DNA from: Candidatus Yaniella excrementavium
Lineage (GTDB): Bacteria; Actinomycetota; Actinomycetes; Actinomycetales; Micrococcaceae
Assembly: GCA_019115865.1 (NCBI GenBank)
Contig: DXCT01000085.1
Span: forward strand, 1 to 64,000
DNA: 64,000 nt
Direction: 5' to 3'
Under the pieces are notes generated by a model, which worked only from the letters and a program-made list of their open reading frames with translations, ran no database searches and had not been told where the DNA came from. Position numbers and translations under genes: made by a program. The number at the start of each line of letters is the position of its first letter. Position 1 is the stretch's first letter. Below are positions 48,512 to 57,253 of the stretch, in pieces.

Positions 48512-51500
48512 GTGTGAGTCAACTTCGGTTGCTCTCAACTGGACTCCGTGATGGCGCCCGTGCTGAATCGCTGCTGCAATCAGCTGAACTCGCAGACCAA
48601 AACCAAGAAAACCTGCTCGAGCAGTTGGCGGTCGCACCAGACCCAGATCAGGCTTTATTATTACTTATCCGTTTGCTTGAACGTGATGCTTCTATCGGAC
48701 AACTCGTAGCCGATGGACAGGCGAAGCCCCTGTTGCGCTTACTCGGTGCTTCCGAGGCGCTCGGCGAGTTTTTGATTCGCCGACCCGAACACACCGATAT
48801 TTTTCGTCAGCCCAACGTCGAGTCCACACCCGCAAGCGGGGGACTTGTGGATGAAAACGGAACGCTGCAGTCTGCGGCACTGCAGCTGCGCGCTGTGCTT
48901 CTCAAAGCTGTCGGTGCAGACCCCGATGCTGCGCAGCCGGTTGCCAGCGTGACCGGAAAAGACGCGTCCGTTGCTCTGCGTACCGAGTATCGACGTCAGC
49001 TAGTCGCTATTACGGTCCAGGATCTTATTTCATCGGATCCGGTGACGTTACAGCCCATGGTGTCGGTGTGGCTGTCGGATTTAGCGACAGCCACACTTGA
49101 AGGAGCCCTGGCCGTATCGCGAGCCGAAGCCCAAGCACGCCACCAACATACCGAAGACGTAGAACTCGCTGTTATTGCCATGGGCAAATGCGGTGCCCGC
49201 GAATTGAACTACTTCTCAGATGTTGACGTCATCTTTGTACACGACCTTGTAGACGGTTCGGCACTATCCCCAGAAGCTGCTGCAGATATAGCTGTAGAGT
49301 TAGCCGCAGGGATCTCCACGGTGATCACTCAACCAGCACGCGAAGCTGGACTGTGGGAAGTTGATACCAACTTGCGACCGGAAGGCCAAGATGGGGTCTT
49401 ATCTCGAACTGTGGCCTCGCACTTGGAGTATTACCAGCGTTGGGCACACACCTGGGAATTTCAGGCGTTGCTGAAGGCACGCCACGTTGCAGGTGCGATA
49501 TCGTTGGGCCAGCGTTATCTGGATGTGTTGGGACCGATGATCTGGCAGGCTTCCACACGTCCCGGCTTCGTCAGACAGGTCCAGCGAATGCGTAACCGGG
49601 TTATTGATCATATTGATCACCAGCAACGTCAACGAGAAATTAAACTTGGCCCCGGTGGCTTGCGAGACGTCGAATTTCCAGCCCAACTGCTGCAATTGGT
49701 GCATGGCAAAACCGATCCAGAATTGCGAGTCCGGGCTACCGAAGATGCGCTCAACGCGCTGCAGGCCAACAGCTATATCGGGCCCAGTGACGCCCAAGTG
49801 ATGGCGAGCAACTATCGGTTCTTGCGTCTAATTGAACACCGCGTTCAATTAGTACAAATGCGGCGAACCCACATGATGCCAGAAGACGAAGAAGAACTGC
49901 GCAGCCTGTCGCGTGGAGTGCGTCCCATGGCGGGTGGTTGGCCCAAAGACTATCAACAACTCGTCAAGGCTTGGCAGGCTACCGTACGTTCTAACCGCAC
50001 ATTATTTGAACAGATCTTCTACCGTCCGTTGCTCCCCGCTACTGCGGCCCTGTCGACCGACGACGCCCGTCTGACGCCCGAAGCCGCCACCGCACGCTTG
50101 GCTGCGCTGGGTTACCGGGATCCTACCGGTGCAGTTCGGCACATTGAATCTTTGACTTCGGGTGTTTCGAGGCAGGCGAAGCTCCAACGGCAGATCTTGC
50201 CGGCGATGCTGGGATGGCTGGCATCAGGGCCTGATCCAGACGGCGGGCTCTTAGGGTTTCGCAAACTTAGCGAGTCTGTGGGGAGTTCTCATTGGTACCT
50301 CCACATGTTGCGAGATTCATCTGCTGCCGGTGAGCGTCTGGCACACGTCTTGTCCTCATCGCGGTATATCGCAGACATGCTCGAGCACACCCCGCAGTCC
50401 GCAGCGTGGATGGATCGGGACCAAGACCTGATGCCGCTGAGTCTGACCACGCTGCAGACCGAAATAGCCGCTTTGTTACGTCGTCATCCGCATCTGCCCG
50501 ATGCAGCCCGCTACATTCGGTTGGTGCGTCGTCGTGAAGGACTGCGCATCAGCCTTGCAGATGCCTGTGGCCTGATCGAGCAGCAGCAAGTTTCACAAGC
50601 CCTAGCCGCTGCTGATCAGGCATCAATCGAAGCATTGCTTGCGGTTGTTCACGATCACGTAGAACAGAAATGGGACGTGGAGATAGCGCCCGCACAGGTT
50701 GCGGTAATAGCCATGGGACGTCAAGGGGGCTGTGAAGCTGGATACGGCTCCGATGTTGATGTGATGTTTGTTCACCAGCCTGCGGCCGGGGTGGCAGCGG
50801 CTGAGGCGACGCGTTTCGCGGTAGAAGTCGCGAAAGCCCTGATCAGCTTTATGAAGATGCCAACTCGTCCGCCCATTGTGTTGGAGCCGGTATTAGAAAT
50901 CGATGCCGATCTACGCCCCGAGGGTCGGCGGGGTCCACTGGTGCGTTCGCTGGATTCGTATAAGGCATACTACCAACAGTGGGCTGATACGTGGGAAGTC
51001 CAGGCACTACTCAAAGCACGACCGCTGGCGGGAGCTGAGTCCGTGTTAGATGAGTTTATGCAATGGGCTGACTCAGTGCGCTATACCCACGGACTCAACA
51101 GTGCCCAAGAACAGGCTATTCAACGCATGAAAGCCAGGGTAGAAGCTGAGCGCTTGCCGCGCGGGGCGGATCCGACACGACACATTAAACTCGGCCGTGG
51201 GGGGCTGACCGATGTCGAATGGCTGACCCAAACGATTCAGCTGAAATACGCGCCTGACTACCCGACATTGCGAACGACTAATACGCTTGAAGCGTTGGAA
51301 GCGGCAAAACACGCAGCTTTACTCGACGCCGAGGATGCCGATATTTTGATCCAGGCGTGGAGCTTTGCCACCAGGATTCGCTCGGGGATCGTCATCTCCT
51401 CCGCCAAGTCCTCCGACGTACTGCCCACCAACCGGGAACAACTCGAAGCGTTGGCGCGGTGGACCGGTTATGATTCGGGCGAAGTCGGAGAGTTCGAGGA

Positions 51501-51597
51501 CGATTACCTGCGCATTACGCGTCACGCTCGAGCAGTATTCGAACGGGTATTCTACGGGATGTCACCCAAACGCTCCTCGAGGTCCCAGGACAACTAG
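48508..51597 (+). CDS. glnE: Glutamine synthetase adenylyltransferase/deadenylase
   Basis: Bifunctional regulator that adenylylates or de-adenylylates glutamine synthetase according to nitrogen status. The 1029-residue protein is the expected tandem: an N-terminal nucleotidyltransferase with GKCGARELNYFSDVDVIFVHD and a C-terminal one with GRQGGCEAGYGSDVDVMFVHQ, each followed by a GlnD-type helical domain (KLGPGGLRDVEFPAQ; KLGRGGLTDVEWLTQ). The Gly-Ser-Asp-x-Asp cores are intact in both. Its ATG overlaps the glnA2 stop. The likely substrate, GlnA1, is encoded about 6 kb downstream on the other strand. Confidence 0.96.
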   Translation: MSVSQLRLLSTGLRDGARAESLLQSAELADQNQENLLEQLAVAPDPDQALLLLIRLLERDASIGQLVADGQAKPLLRLLGASEALGEFLIRRPEHTDIFRQPNVESTPASGGLVDENGTLQSAALQLRAVLLKAVGADPDAAQPVASVTGKDASVALRTEYRRQLVAITVQDLISSDPVTLQPMVSVWLSDLATATLEGALAVSRAEAQARHQHTEDVELAVIAMGKCGARELNYFSDVDVIFVHDLVDGSALSPEAAADIAVELAAGISTVITQPAREAGLWEVDTNLRPEGQDGVLSRTVASHLEYYQRWAHTWEFQALLKARHVAGAISLGQRYLDVLGPMIWQASTRPGFVRQVQRMRNRVIDHIDHQQRQREIKLGPGGLRDVEFPAQLLQLVHGKTDPELRVRATEDALNALQANSYIGPSDAQVMASNYRFLRLIEHRVQLVQMRRTHMMPEDEEELRSLSRGVRPMAGGWPKDYQQLVKAWQATVRSNRTLFEQIFYRPLLPATAALSTDDARLTPEAATARLAALGYRDPTGAVRHIESLTSGVSRQAKLQRQILPAMLGWLASGPDPDGGLLGFRKLSESVGSSHWYLHMLRDSSAAGERLAHVLSSSRYIADMLEHTPQSAAWMDRDQDLMPLSLTTLQTEIAALLRRHPHLPDAARYIRLVRRREGLRISLADACGLIEQQQVSQALAAADQASIEALLAVVHDHVEQKWDVEIAPAQVAVIAMGRQGGCEAGYGSDVDVMFVHQPAAGVAAAEATRFAVEVAKALISFMKMPTRPPIVLEPVLEIDADLRPEGRRGPLVRSLDSYKAYYQQWADTWEVQALLKARPLAGAESVLDEFMQWADSVRYTHGLNSAQEQAIQRMKARVEAERLPRGADPTRHIKLGRGGLTDVEWLTQTIQLKYAPDYPTLRTTNTLEALEAAKHAALLDAEDADILIQAWSFATRIRSGIVISSAKSSDVLPTNREQLEALARWTGYDSGEVGEFEDDYLRITRHARAVFERVFYGMSPKRSSRSQDN

Positions 51598-51625
51598 GCT
51601 TGTCCCGTTGGAAACCCAGCAAACA

Positions 51626-51660
51626 TCACGGCCCGTCAACCAAGTGTTGAAGGGCCGTGA
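51626..51660. terminator. Hairpin terminator between glnE and LLM gene
   Basis: Inverted repeat TCACGGCCC-TCAAC/GTTGA-GGGCCGTGA (51626-51640 and 51646-51660) with one internal mismatch and a 5-nt loop, between convergent stop codons. No long U-tract. Confidence 0.7.
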
Positions 51661-51671
51661 CCTGCCGGTGC

Positions 51672-52661
51672 TTAACGGTTAATGATGTGATCGGATATCA
51701 AGTGCAGCGCACGTTTCCGATCTGCAAGGGGCCCAGCCATATTGGTGATAATAAGCTCATCGGCGTTCACCCTGGCCGCGAATTCATCCAACCAGTCGCG
51801 CACAGTGTGTGGGGTACCAACCGCGGTCATTTCCAACATTTGCAGTACCTGCTGGCCCGGAGGCGAATGCAGGAGCTGCTCGACCTCGGCGTCTGTCAGG
51901 TTGCGCCCACGCCCCAACATAGTGCGGATACGTGCGCGCTTAGCGCGGTCCCACATCTCTTGAGCACGCTGCTCGGTATCAGCGACGACGACGTTGGCTG
52001 CTGCAATGAAATGTGGTTTCGGCAGATCTTGTGACGGGGTGAACTCGCTACGATACGTTGCTGCGGCTGATTCCAGCATCTGGGGCGCGAAGTGTGAGGC
52101 GAAACTGTACGTCATGCCAAGCTGGGCCGCCAACTGTGCACCGAAGTGTGAAGACCCCAGAATAACCAAGGGAACATTGGTACCTGAACCAGGGTATGCA
52201 TTGATCCCTGGGATTCGCGACTCGTCCTTGAGATAGCCCTGGAGCTCCAGCACATCGGACGGGAAGCGCTCAGATGACTGATTGGTGCGGCGCAGTGCCA
52301 TCAATGTTTTTTGATCGGTGCCGGGAGCCCGACCGAGCCCAAGATCGATACGGTCGCCGTAGAGTTCTCTGAGCGTGCCAAACTGCTCGGCGATAACTAG
52401 CGGTGCATGGTTGGGGAGCATGATGCCACCGGCTCCCAGACGAATATTCGTGGTGTGTGCACCGATGTGTGCCAACAGTACCGAGGTGGCCGAGGACGCA
52501 ATCGTTTCCATATTGTGGTGTTCTGCGAACCAGAGTCGATGGAAACCAAGTTCGTCGGCCAAAACGGCCAGTTCAGTGGATTCCTGCAACGATTCGGCTA
52601 TCGGTTGTCCGTGATGGACGGTGGCCAAATCTAGGATGGACACGGGATAGGGCGCAGTCAA
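51672..52661 (-). CDS. LLM-class flavin-dependent oxidoreductase
   Basis: A 329-residue bacterial luciferase-like monooxygenase, FMN or F420 dependent. The start YPVSILDLATVHHGQPIAESLQ, the region LGFHRLWFAEHHNMETIASSATSVLLAHI and RLGAGGIMLPNHAPLVIAEQFGTL, and DLGLGRAPGTDQ are typical of the common 'alkanal monooxygenase-like' subgroup (YhbW-type). Substrate is unknown. The start is a TTG at 52661 with GGAGG 4 nt upstream. The gap to the rib operon is 53 bp; proximity may be incidental, though a flavin enzyme next to riboflavin genes is suggestive. Confidence 0.88.
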   Translation of the reverse strand: MTAPYPVSILDLATVHHGQPIAESLQESTELAVLADELGFHRLWFAEHHNMETIASSATSVLLAHIGAHTTNIRLGAGGIMLPNHAPLVIAEQFGTLRELYGDRIDLGLGRAPGTDQKTLMALRRTNQSSERFPSDVLELQGYLKDESRIPGINAYPGSGTNVPLVILGSSHFGAQLAAQLGMTYSFASHFAPQMLESAAATYRSEFTPSQDLPKPHFIAAANVVVADTEQRAQEMWDRAKRARIRTMLGRGRNLTDAEVEQLLHSPPGQQVLQMLEMTAVGTPHTVRDWLDEFAARVNADELIITNMAGPLADRKRALHLISDHIINR

Positions 52662-52670
52662 AGTACCTCC
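52662..52670 (-). promoter_or_regulatory. Strong RBS deciding a TTG start of the LLM gene
   Basis: On the minus strand GGAGG (52670-52666) is 4 nt before TTG at 52661, giving GGAGGTACT-TTG. The layout is almost identical to GGAGGTACC-TTG at pyc. Confidence 0.6.
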
Positions 52671-52714
52671 AGATTAGTGACGTCTAGAAGGTACAGCGCC
52701 CAGTGGGCCCCAGA

Positions 52715-53185
52715 TTATTCCGCAAGTCCGTTCACCGTCACGGCCAGATGCAGCGCAGCTTCGGCGGCTTCTTGGCCTTTGGACTCCGACGAGTCATCTA
52801 GTCCGGCACGGTCGAGTGCCTGGGCATCGTTATCGACGGTGAGAATACCGAACCCTACAGGTTTACCGGTATCTAACTGGACGCGGGTGAGTCCGGAGGT
52901 CACTGCATCGGCGACAAAATCAAAGTGCGGCGTGTCGCCGCGGATAATGACTCCCAAACACACAACGGCGTCATACCCGTTGGTCAGAGCAGCCTGTGCA
53001 GCCAGTGGTATTTCGAATGAACCGGCTACGTTGACAAGTCGATGGGTTGCGCCAGAAGCTTCGAGCGTGGCGGTCGCCCCGTCGATGAGCCCGTGCATCA
53101 CGGTGGTATGCCAGGAGCCTGCGATGATAGCCACGTGGTATCCGGTGGCGTCAACTGCTAATTGGGGTGCGCCGTGTTTGGCCAT
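52715..53185 (-). CDS. ribH: 6,7-dimethyl-8-ribityllumazine synthase
   Basis: Penultimate enzyme of riboflavin synthesis; condenses the pyrimidinedione from the RibD branch with dihydroxybutanone phosphate. The 156-residue protein has VAIIAGSWHTTVMHGLIDGA, VAGSFEIPLAAQAAL, VCLGVIIRGDTPHFDFVADAV and PVGFGILTVDN, the canonical active-site segments. ATG 53185 is preceded by AGGA; the frame is open further upstream but that part belongs to ribBA. Last gene of the operon, 7 bp after the ribBA stop. Confidence 0.96.
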   Translation of the reverse strand: MAKHGAPQLAVDATGYHVAIIAGSWHTTVMHGLIDGATATLEASGATHRLVNVAGSFEIPLAAQAALTNGYDAVVCLGVIIRGDTPHFDFVADAVTSGLTRVQLDTGKPVGFGILTVDNDAQALDRAGLDDSSESKGQEAAEAALHLAVTVNGLAE

Positions 53186-53192
53186 GATGTTC

Positions 53193-54431
53193 CTATTCTG
53201 TTGGGATGATGTGATCGAGTTTGGCAGCTTTGGTGGTGAGGTAGCCAGCATTTTCTGGGTGCCGACCGACTACCAGTCCAATGCGTTCGGTCACGTTGAT
53301 ACCGTTGGCTTGCAGCTGCTCGACCTTATCAGGGTTATTCGTCAGCAATTTGACGTTGTTGATGCCCAAGGTGTCTAGGATCTCGGCAGCTGCTGTGTAA
53401 CTGCGGGCATCAACGGGTAGACCAAGGTGCTCGTTGGCTTCAATCGTGTCTAATCCGGTGGATTGCAACTGGTAAGCGCGGATTTTATTGCCCAGTCCGA
53501 TACCGCGTCCTTCATGACCTCGTAAGTAGATGACAATCCCGCCGTAGGTACCGATGTGTTCTAATGCGGAGTCCAGTTGTGCACCGCATTCGCACTTCAA
53601 TGAACCGAAGGCTTCTCCGGTGAGGCATTCGGAATGCACCCGGACTACGGTGGGCTCATCGGTGGCCAGCACCGTATCGGGTCCAAGAAGTGCTAGGTGT
53701 TCGACTCCGGCCTTGCGGTCTCGGTACACCTTCATGGTCAATGTTCCGAATGTGGTGGGGACAAGGGCTTCGGCCCGCTGCGATACATGTCGGTGGATAA
53801 CTTGCGAAGGCGCAGTTTGGGGGTGGTTGGTGTTCAGGTAGTCGGCCAACGCTTCAATGGTGATCACGGGGATATCATGTTCTGTTCCTAGCTCAATCAG
53901 TCCGGGCAGACGCATCATATCGCCGTCGTCGGCAACAATTTCGGCGATGACACCCACCGGCGATAAGCCGGCCAAGTCCATGAGCTCAACAGCTGCTTCG
54001 GTGTGACCTGGACGCTGCCGGACACCACCCGAGACGGCACGCAACGGCAAAATATGCCCTGGCCGGTTTAAATCAGAAGGCGAAGTATCGGGGGAGGCTA
54101 AGAGGTTGACGGTGTGAGAGCGATCGGCTGCCGAGATGCCTGTGGTAACACCTTCGGCGGCATCGACGGTTACCGTGTAGGCAGTCTGACGCACATCTTG
54201 GTTTTGCGAGACCATCATGGGCAGCTCCAGCCCGTCAGCGATTTGATCCGACATGGGTGCGCACAACAGACCTGAAGAGTATTCCACCATAAAGGCAATG
54301 GTTTCGGGTGTAGCCAGCTGCGCGGAGATGATGAGGTCACCTTCGTTTTCGCGGTCCTCATCATCGGCAACGATCACCGGTTGACCTGCTGCGATAGCTT
54401 CAATGGCTTGTTGGATGGTGGCGAGTTTCAT
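53193..54431 (-). CDS. ribBA: Bifunctional DHBP synthase / GTP cyclohydrolase II
   Basis: Fusion supplying both riboflavin precursors. The N-terminal half (about 1-200) is 3,4-dihydroxy-2-butanone 4-phosphate synthase: IVADDEDRENEGDLI, RPGHILPLRA, RPGHTEAAVELMDLAG. The C-terminal half is GTP cyclohydrolase II with the zinc site HSECLTGEAFGSLKCECGAQL and RGHEGRGIGLGNKIRAYQLQ. Both catalytic sets look intact across 412 residues. The ATG overlaps the ribE stop as ATGA. Confidence 0.97.
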   Translation of the reverse strand: MKLATIQQAIEAIAAGQPVIVADDEDRENEGDLIISAQLATPETIAFMVEYSSGLLCAPMSDQIADGLELPMMVSQNQDVRQTAYTVTVDAAEGVTTGISAADRSHTVNLLASPDTSPSDLNRPGHILPLRAVSGGVRQRPGHTEAAVELMDLAGLSPVGVIAEIVADDGDMMRLPGLIELGTEHDIPVITIEALADYLNTNHPQTAPSQVIHRHVSQRAEALVPTTFGTLTMKVYRDRKAGVEHLALLGPDTVLATDEPTVVRVHSECLTGEAFGSLKCECGAQLDSALEHIGTYGGIVIYLRGHEGRGIGLGNKIRAYQLQSTGLDTIEANEHLGLPVDARSYTAAAEILDTLGINNVKLLTNNPDKVEQLQANGINVTERIGLVVGRHPENAGYLTTKAAKLDHIIPTE

Positions 54432-55051
54432 TTTTCCTCTTTGGTGTTGAACTGGAGCATACGGGCGACATGACGGGCCAGGAGATCAGTTTCCAAATTG
54501 ACCACCTCACCGATCTCCGCTGTACCTAGCGTTGTCGCCTCAAGTGTTTCGGGGATGAGAAAGACATCGAACCAGTGCGCTGCTGCTTGAGGTTCGGAAA
54601 CTTTAGCAACCGTTAGTGAGATACCGTTGACGGTGATGGAGCCTTGGTCGATCAAATATGGTGCTAGTTGCTCGGGCAGACTAATACGCATGCGCGTCCA
54701 TTGTGTCTCCGACTCGATCTCGGTAATCGCAGCGGTAGATTCCACGTGTCCTTGGACGATGTGACCCCCGAACCTGTCGGTGGCAGCCATCGCAGGTTCG
54801 ACATTGACCTCGTGACCGGTGGTTTTGGTGCCAAGCGATGTCAGGTGCAGGGTTTGGACCATGACATCAGCGGTAAAATTCTGGTCGGTAAAATCTGTAA
54901 CCGTCAGACAGACGCCGTCGATGGCGATCGAGTCGCCGCGACGCACATCGCCGAGCACTGCGGGGGCATGAATGGTCATCGCCAAAGTGTCAGAAGAAGT
55001 CTGGTCGATGGCGAGTATTTTGCCACGAGTCTGGATAATACCGGTAAACAC
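54428..55051 (-). CDS. ribE: Riboflavin synthase alpha chain
   Basis: Dismutates two lumazine molecules to riboflavin. The 207-residue protein has two lumazine-binding domains in tandem: MFTGIIQTRGKI with IAIDGVCLTVTDF, then GGHIVQGHVESTAAI with ITVNGISLTVAKV. Overlaps ribD by one base and ribBA by four. Named ribE in the Gram-positive scheme (ribC elsewhere). Confidence 0.96.
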   Translation of the reverse strand: MFTGIIQTRGKILAIDQTSSDTLAMTIHAPAVLGDVRRGDSIAIDGVCLTVTDFTDQNFTADVMVQTLHLTSLGTKTTGHEVNVEPAMAATDRFGGHIVQGHVESTAAITEIESETQWTRMRISLPEQLAPYLIDQGSITVNGISLTVAKVSEPQAAAHWFDVFLIPETLEATTLGTAEIGEVVNLETDLLARHVARMLQFNTKEEK

Positions 55052-56109
55052 TAGTGGTCCTTCCGCAAGGTAGAAACGGTATCTGCCTCAAGCTGATGGA
55101 TACTTGAGAAGGTCAATTTGTGGGCCTCGGTCAGGGTTTCAATTCCCAGTTCACCGACGGCAAGGTGCGGTCCGCCCAGCAGCAGCGGTGCGGTGTAGAT
55201 CAACAGTTCATCGGCTAGGTGCTGTGACAAGACAGCTGTAGTGAATCGCGGACCAGCTTCCAGCAACACACGAGGGCTCTCACCTGCCAGTTCGGAAAGA
55301 GCCGCCAACTGACTTGCGAGATCTTCTCCGGAAAATTGTGGGGCCCGATCAAGGCCGTGCAATGCTAAAGCTGGATGCTGGTGGATAGCTGCGTCGTCTG
55401 CCACGGCATTGGTGCCGAAGATGACCGGTAATGGTTGGTCCTGGGCAGCTACCAAGAGGTTTTGATGCTCGTCTCGTGCGGTTAGAGCGGGATCATCTGC
55501 GGACACGGTGGCAGTGGTGGTGACGACGATATCTGCCAACGCGCGCTGCAGATGAACATGACGGCGTGCCCTAGCACCTGTGATCCATTGGCTGGAACCG
55601 TCCGTCGCTGCAAGTCGTCCATCCAGTGACTGGGCCCACTTGGCAATGACTCGACCGCGGGACTGTTCGGTGCGTTGGTGCCAGTCGCGCATCAGGTGGG
55701 CGGTCGCTTCGGATTCCACACCGCCTATAATTCGGTGGCCACGCGCGAAGAGTTCCGATGCACCCCCCGAGGAACGTTTGCCGATATCAGGCTGGCCGTA
55801 CACGATGGTGCCGATGCCTGCGGTATGTAGGGCCTCGACACAGGGCGGCGTGGTGCCAGTATGGTTGCAAGGTTCCAAGGTAATGACCGCGGTGAGGCTT
55901 ACCGGATTGAGCTGTGGATCCAGGTTTCGGAGGGCCGCTACCTCGGCATGAACTGAGCCAACCCCGGCATGGTAACCCTCACTGACAATGGAACCGGTCG
56001 CATCTATGATCACGCATCCGACTTGGGGATTGATATCATCGGAGGGTCCACGTTGTGCAAGCGTGATGGCACGCTGCATCGCGGACGAAAGCTGGGTGTG
56101 AGATAACAT
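55051..56109 (-). CDS. ribD: Bifunctional deaminase/reductase RibD
   Basis: Pyrimidine deaminase and reductase acting on the product of GTP cyclohydrolase II. The 352-residue protein has an N-terminal cytidine deaminase-type zinc site (VHAEVAAL and TLEPCNHTGTTPPCVEAL) and a C-terminal DHFR-like reductase domain (KWAQSLDGRLAATDGSSQWITG, VLLEAGPRF). First gene of ribD-ribE-ribBA-ribH, preceded by an FMN riboswitch. ATG 56109 is preceded by AAGGAG 11 nt upstream, which lies in the loop of a potential hairpin. Confidence 0.95.
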   Translation of the reverse strand: MLSHTQLSSAMQRAITLAQRGPSDDINPQVGCVIIDATGSIVSEGYHAGVGSVHAEVAALRNLDPQLNPVSLTAVITLEPCNHTGTTPPCVEALHTAGIGTIVYGQPDIGKRSSGGASELFARGHRIIGGVESEATAHLMRDWHQRTEQSRGRVIAKWAQSLDGRLAATDGSSQWITGARARRHVHLQRALADIVVTTTATVSADDPALTARDEHQNLLVAAQDQPLPVIFGTNAVADDAAIHQHPALALHGLDRAPQFSGEDLASQLAALSELAGESPRVLLEAGPRFTTAVLSQHLADELLIYTAPLLLGGPHLAVGELGIETLTEAHKLTFSSIHQLEADTVSTLRKDH

Positions 56110-56142
56110 CCGGCGTCTGACTCCTTGATACAGGTGCGCCGG
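56110..56142 (-). promoter_or_regulatory. SD-containing hairpin before ribD (riboswitch expression platform)
   Basis: CCGGCG and CGCCGG (56142-56137 and 56115-56110) can pair, leaving a 21-nt loop containing AAGGAG (56126-56121). The ATG follows directly after the stem. A second hairpin GCTGCTAT/ATAGCAGC (56148-56168) separates it from the aptamer. Absence of a U-tract suggests translational control. Confidence 0.5.
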
Positions 56143-56170
56143 GAATTGCTGCTATTTTCTATAGCAGCGC

Positions 56171-56300
56171 GTTCCTCTCATCCGGACTAAGACTTTATGC
56201 CTATCACCGTCGGTACCAGAATTTCACTGATTCAACCCCGCGGGCGCGGGGGTCGCGGACTTTTACCGCCGGTTCGGATTCTCACCGACCCCGGAACACT
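56171..56300 (-). ncRNA. FMN riboswitch (RFN element)
   Basis: On the minus strand the conserved RFN segments appear in order: GGGGTCGGTGAGAATCC, AACCGGCGGTAAAAGTCCG, CGACCCCCGCGCCCGCGGGGTTGA, CAGTGAAATTCTGGTACCGAC, GGTGATAG and AGTCCGGATGAGAGGAAC. FMN binding should shut off the ribDEBAH operon. Sequence conservation across the whole aptamer makes the call firm. Confidence 0.97.
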
Positions 56301-56354
56301 TTCACTACTGTACACGGTCTGAGTCACATTCGGCAGTCTATGGCGTCATGAACG

Positions 56355-57140
56355 TTAACTCTTGAGATTCTCAAGCAGTGACAGCGTGTCAGCTGGGGTC
56401 AGGACTGTCGCAGGGTGCGGCCCTGCGGCCGATAATCTCGTACGTAATTCCTCTTGAGTATCAGGTTCGGTAGGCAAGCCACCACCTGCGGCTAGGACGG
56501 CGTTACCTGAAGTCCGGTGGACCAGAGTGGAGGCGTCAGCTAGCGTCCAAGCCCCATGAAAGTTTTGCGTAACGGTATGAAGTGCTCGGGCTTGCCTAGC
56601 AAAAAACTGTAGGCCGTCTTCGTCGTCGCCGATATTTACTAAGAGCACGCCACGGTGAGTGAGGCGTGCCAGGAGTTCACGGTAGAAGTCTGCACCGGTC
56701 AGGTGTGCAGCGGTGTCGCCACCGGTGAAAATATCTACCACGATCGCGTCGAAAAAATCAGTTGTCATGGCCTGAACCTGGGTGCGGGCATCGCCTATGA
56801 CTACCTCCATCTGCGTTCCTTCGGGAAGCGGTAGTTCGGTGACGACAAACGGAATGAGCCGTGGGTTGTATTCGATGACGGTCTGGTCAGAGGCTGGTCG
56901 GGTGGCTTGTATATACCGGGGGAGCGTCAGGGCGCCAGCGCCCAGGTGCAATACCTTGATCGGGTGGGTGGCTGACCAACTGGCGTCGATAACATTGGCG
57001 ATCCGGTGGAGATATTCGAAACGGATCACAGTGGGATCGGCTAAGTCCACGTGTGATTGAACGTCGCCGTCGAGTTCTAAGATCCAGCCGTCGTCGAACC
57101 CAGAGGGGATGATTTTGGCATGCTCGGAGAAGGTATTCAT
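56355..57140 (-). CDS. Spermidine synthase-like protein
   Basis: A 261-residue class I SAM-fold protein of the spermidine synthase family. Motif I is KVLHLGAGALTLPRYI, followed by TVIEYNPRL, VVIGDARTQVQ and DAIVVDIFTG. The acidic Asp of classical spermidine synthases that receives the amine is in IGDAR/VVDIF-type contexts, but many actinobacterial members are believed to have other roles. No speD or arginine/ornithine decarboxylase lies nearby, so polyamine synthesis is not supported by context. Upstream of it on the same strand is glnA1. Confidence 0.75.
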   Translation of the reverse strand: MNTFSEHAKIIPSGFDDGWILELDGDVQSHVDLADPTVIRFEYLHRIANVIDASWSATHPIKVLHLGAGALTLPRYIQATRPASDQTVIEYNPRLIPFVVTELPLPEGTQMEVVIGDARTQVQAMTTDFFDAIVVDIFTGGDTAAHLTGADFYRELLARLTHRGVLLVNIGDDEDGLQFFARQARALHTVTQNFHGAWTLADASTLVHRTSGNAVLAAGGGLPTEPDTQEELRTRLSAAGPHPATVLTPADTLSLLENLKS

Positions 57141-57180
57141 GATTCTCTAGCGTAGACGCTAAGCACTTAGCTGATACACA

Positions 57181-57227
57181 AATCCCCGGCCCGCACGTGC
57201 CGAGTTGACAGCGGTGGGTCGGGGATT
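57181..57227 (-). terminator. Hairpin after glnA1
   Basis: Inverted repeat AATCCCCGGCCC/GGGTCGGGGATT (57181-57192, 57216-57227) with one G-T pair and a 23-nt loop. It lies 27 nt after the glnA1 stop. No U-tract, so factor-dependent or weak termination is possible. Confidence 0.55.
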
Positions 57228-57253
57228 CGTGATTGGCGTGGCAACCTGCTGGA

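Noticed and set aside
56355..57140. True polyamine biosynthesis locus
   Set aside because: Only the spermidine synthase fold is present; no decarboxylase or SpeD is nearby, so a specific polyamine role is not supported.
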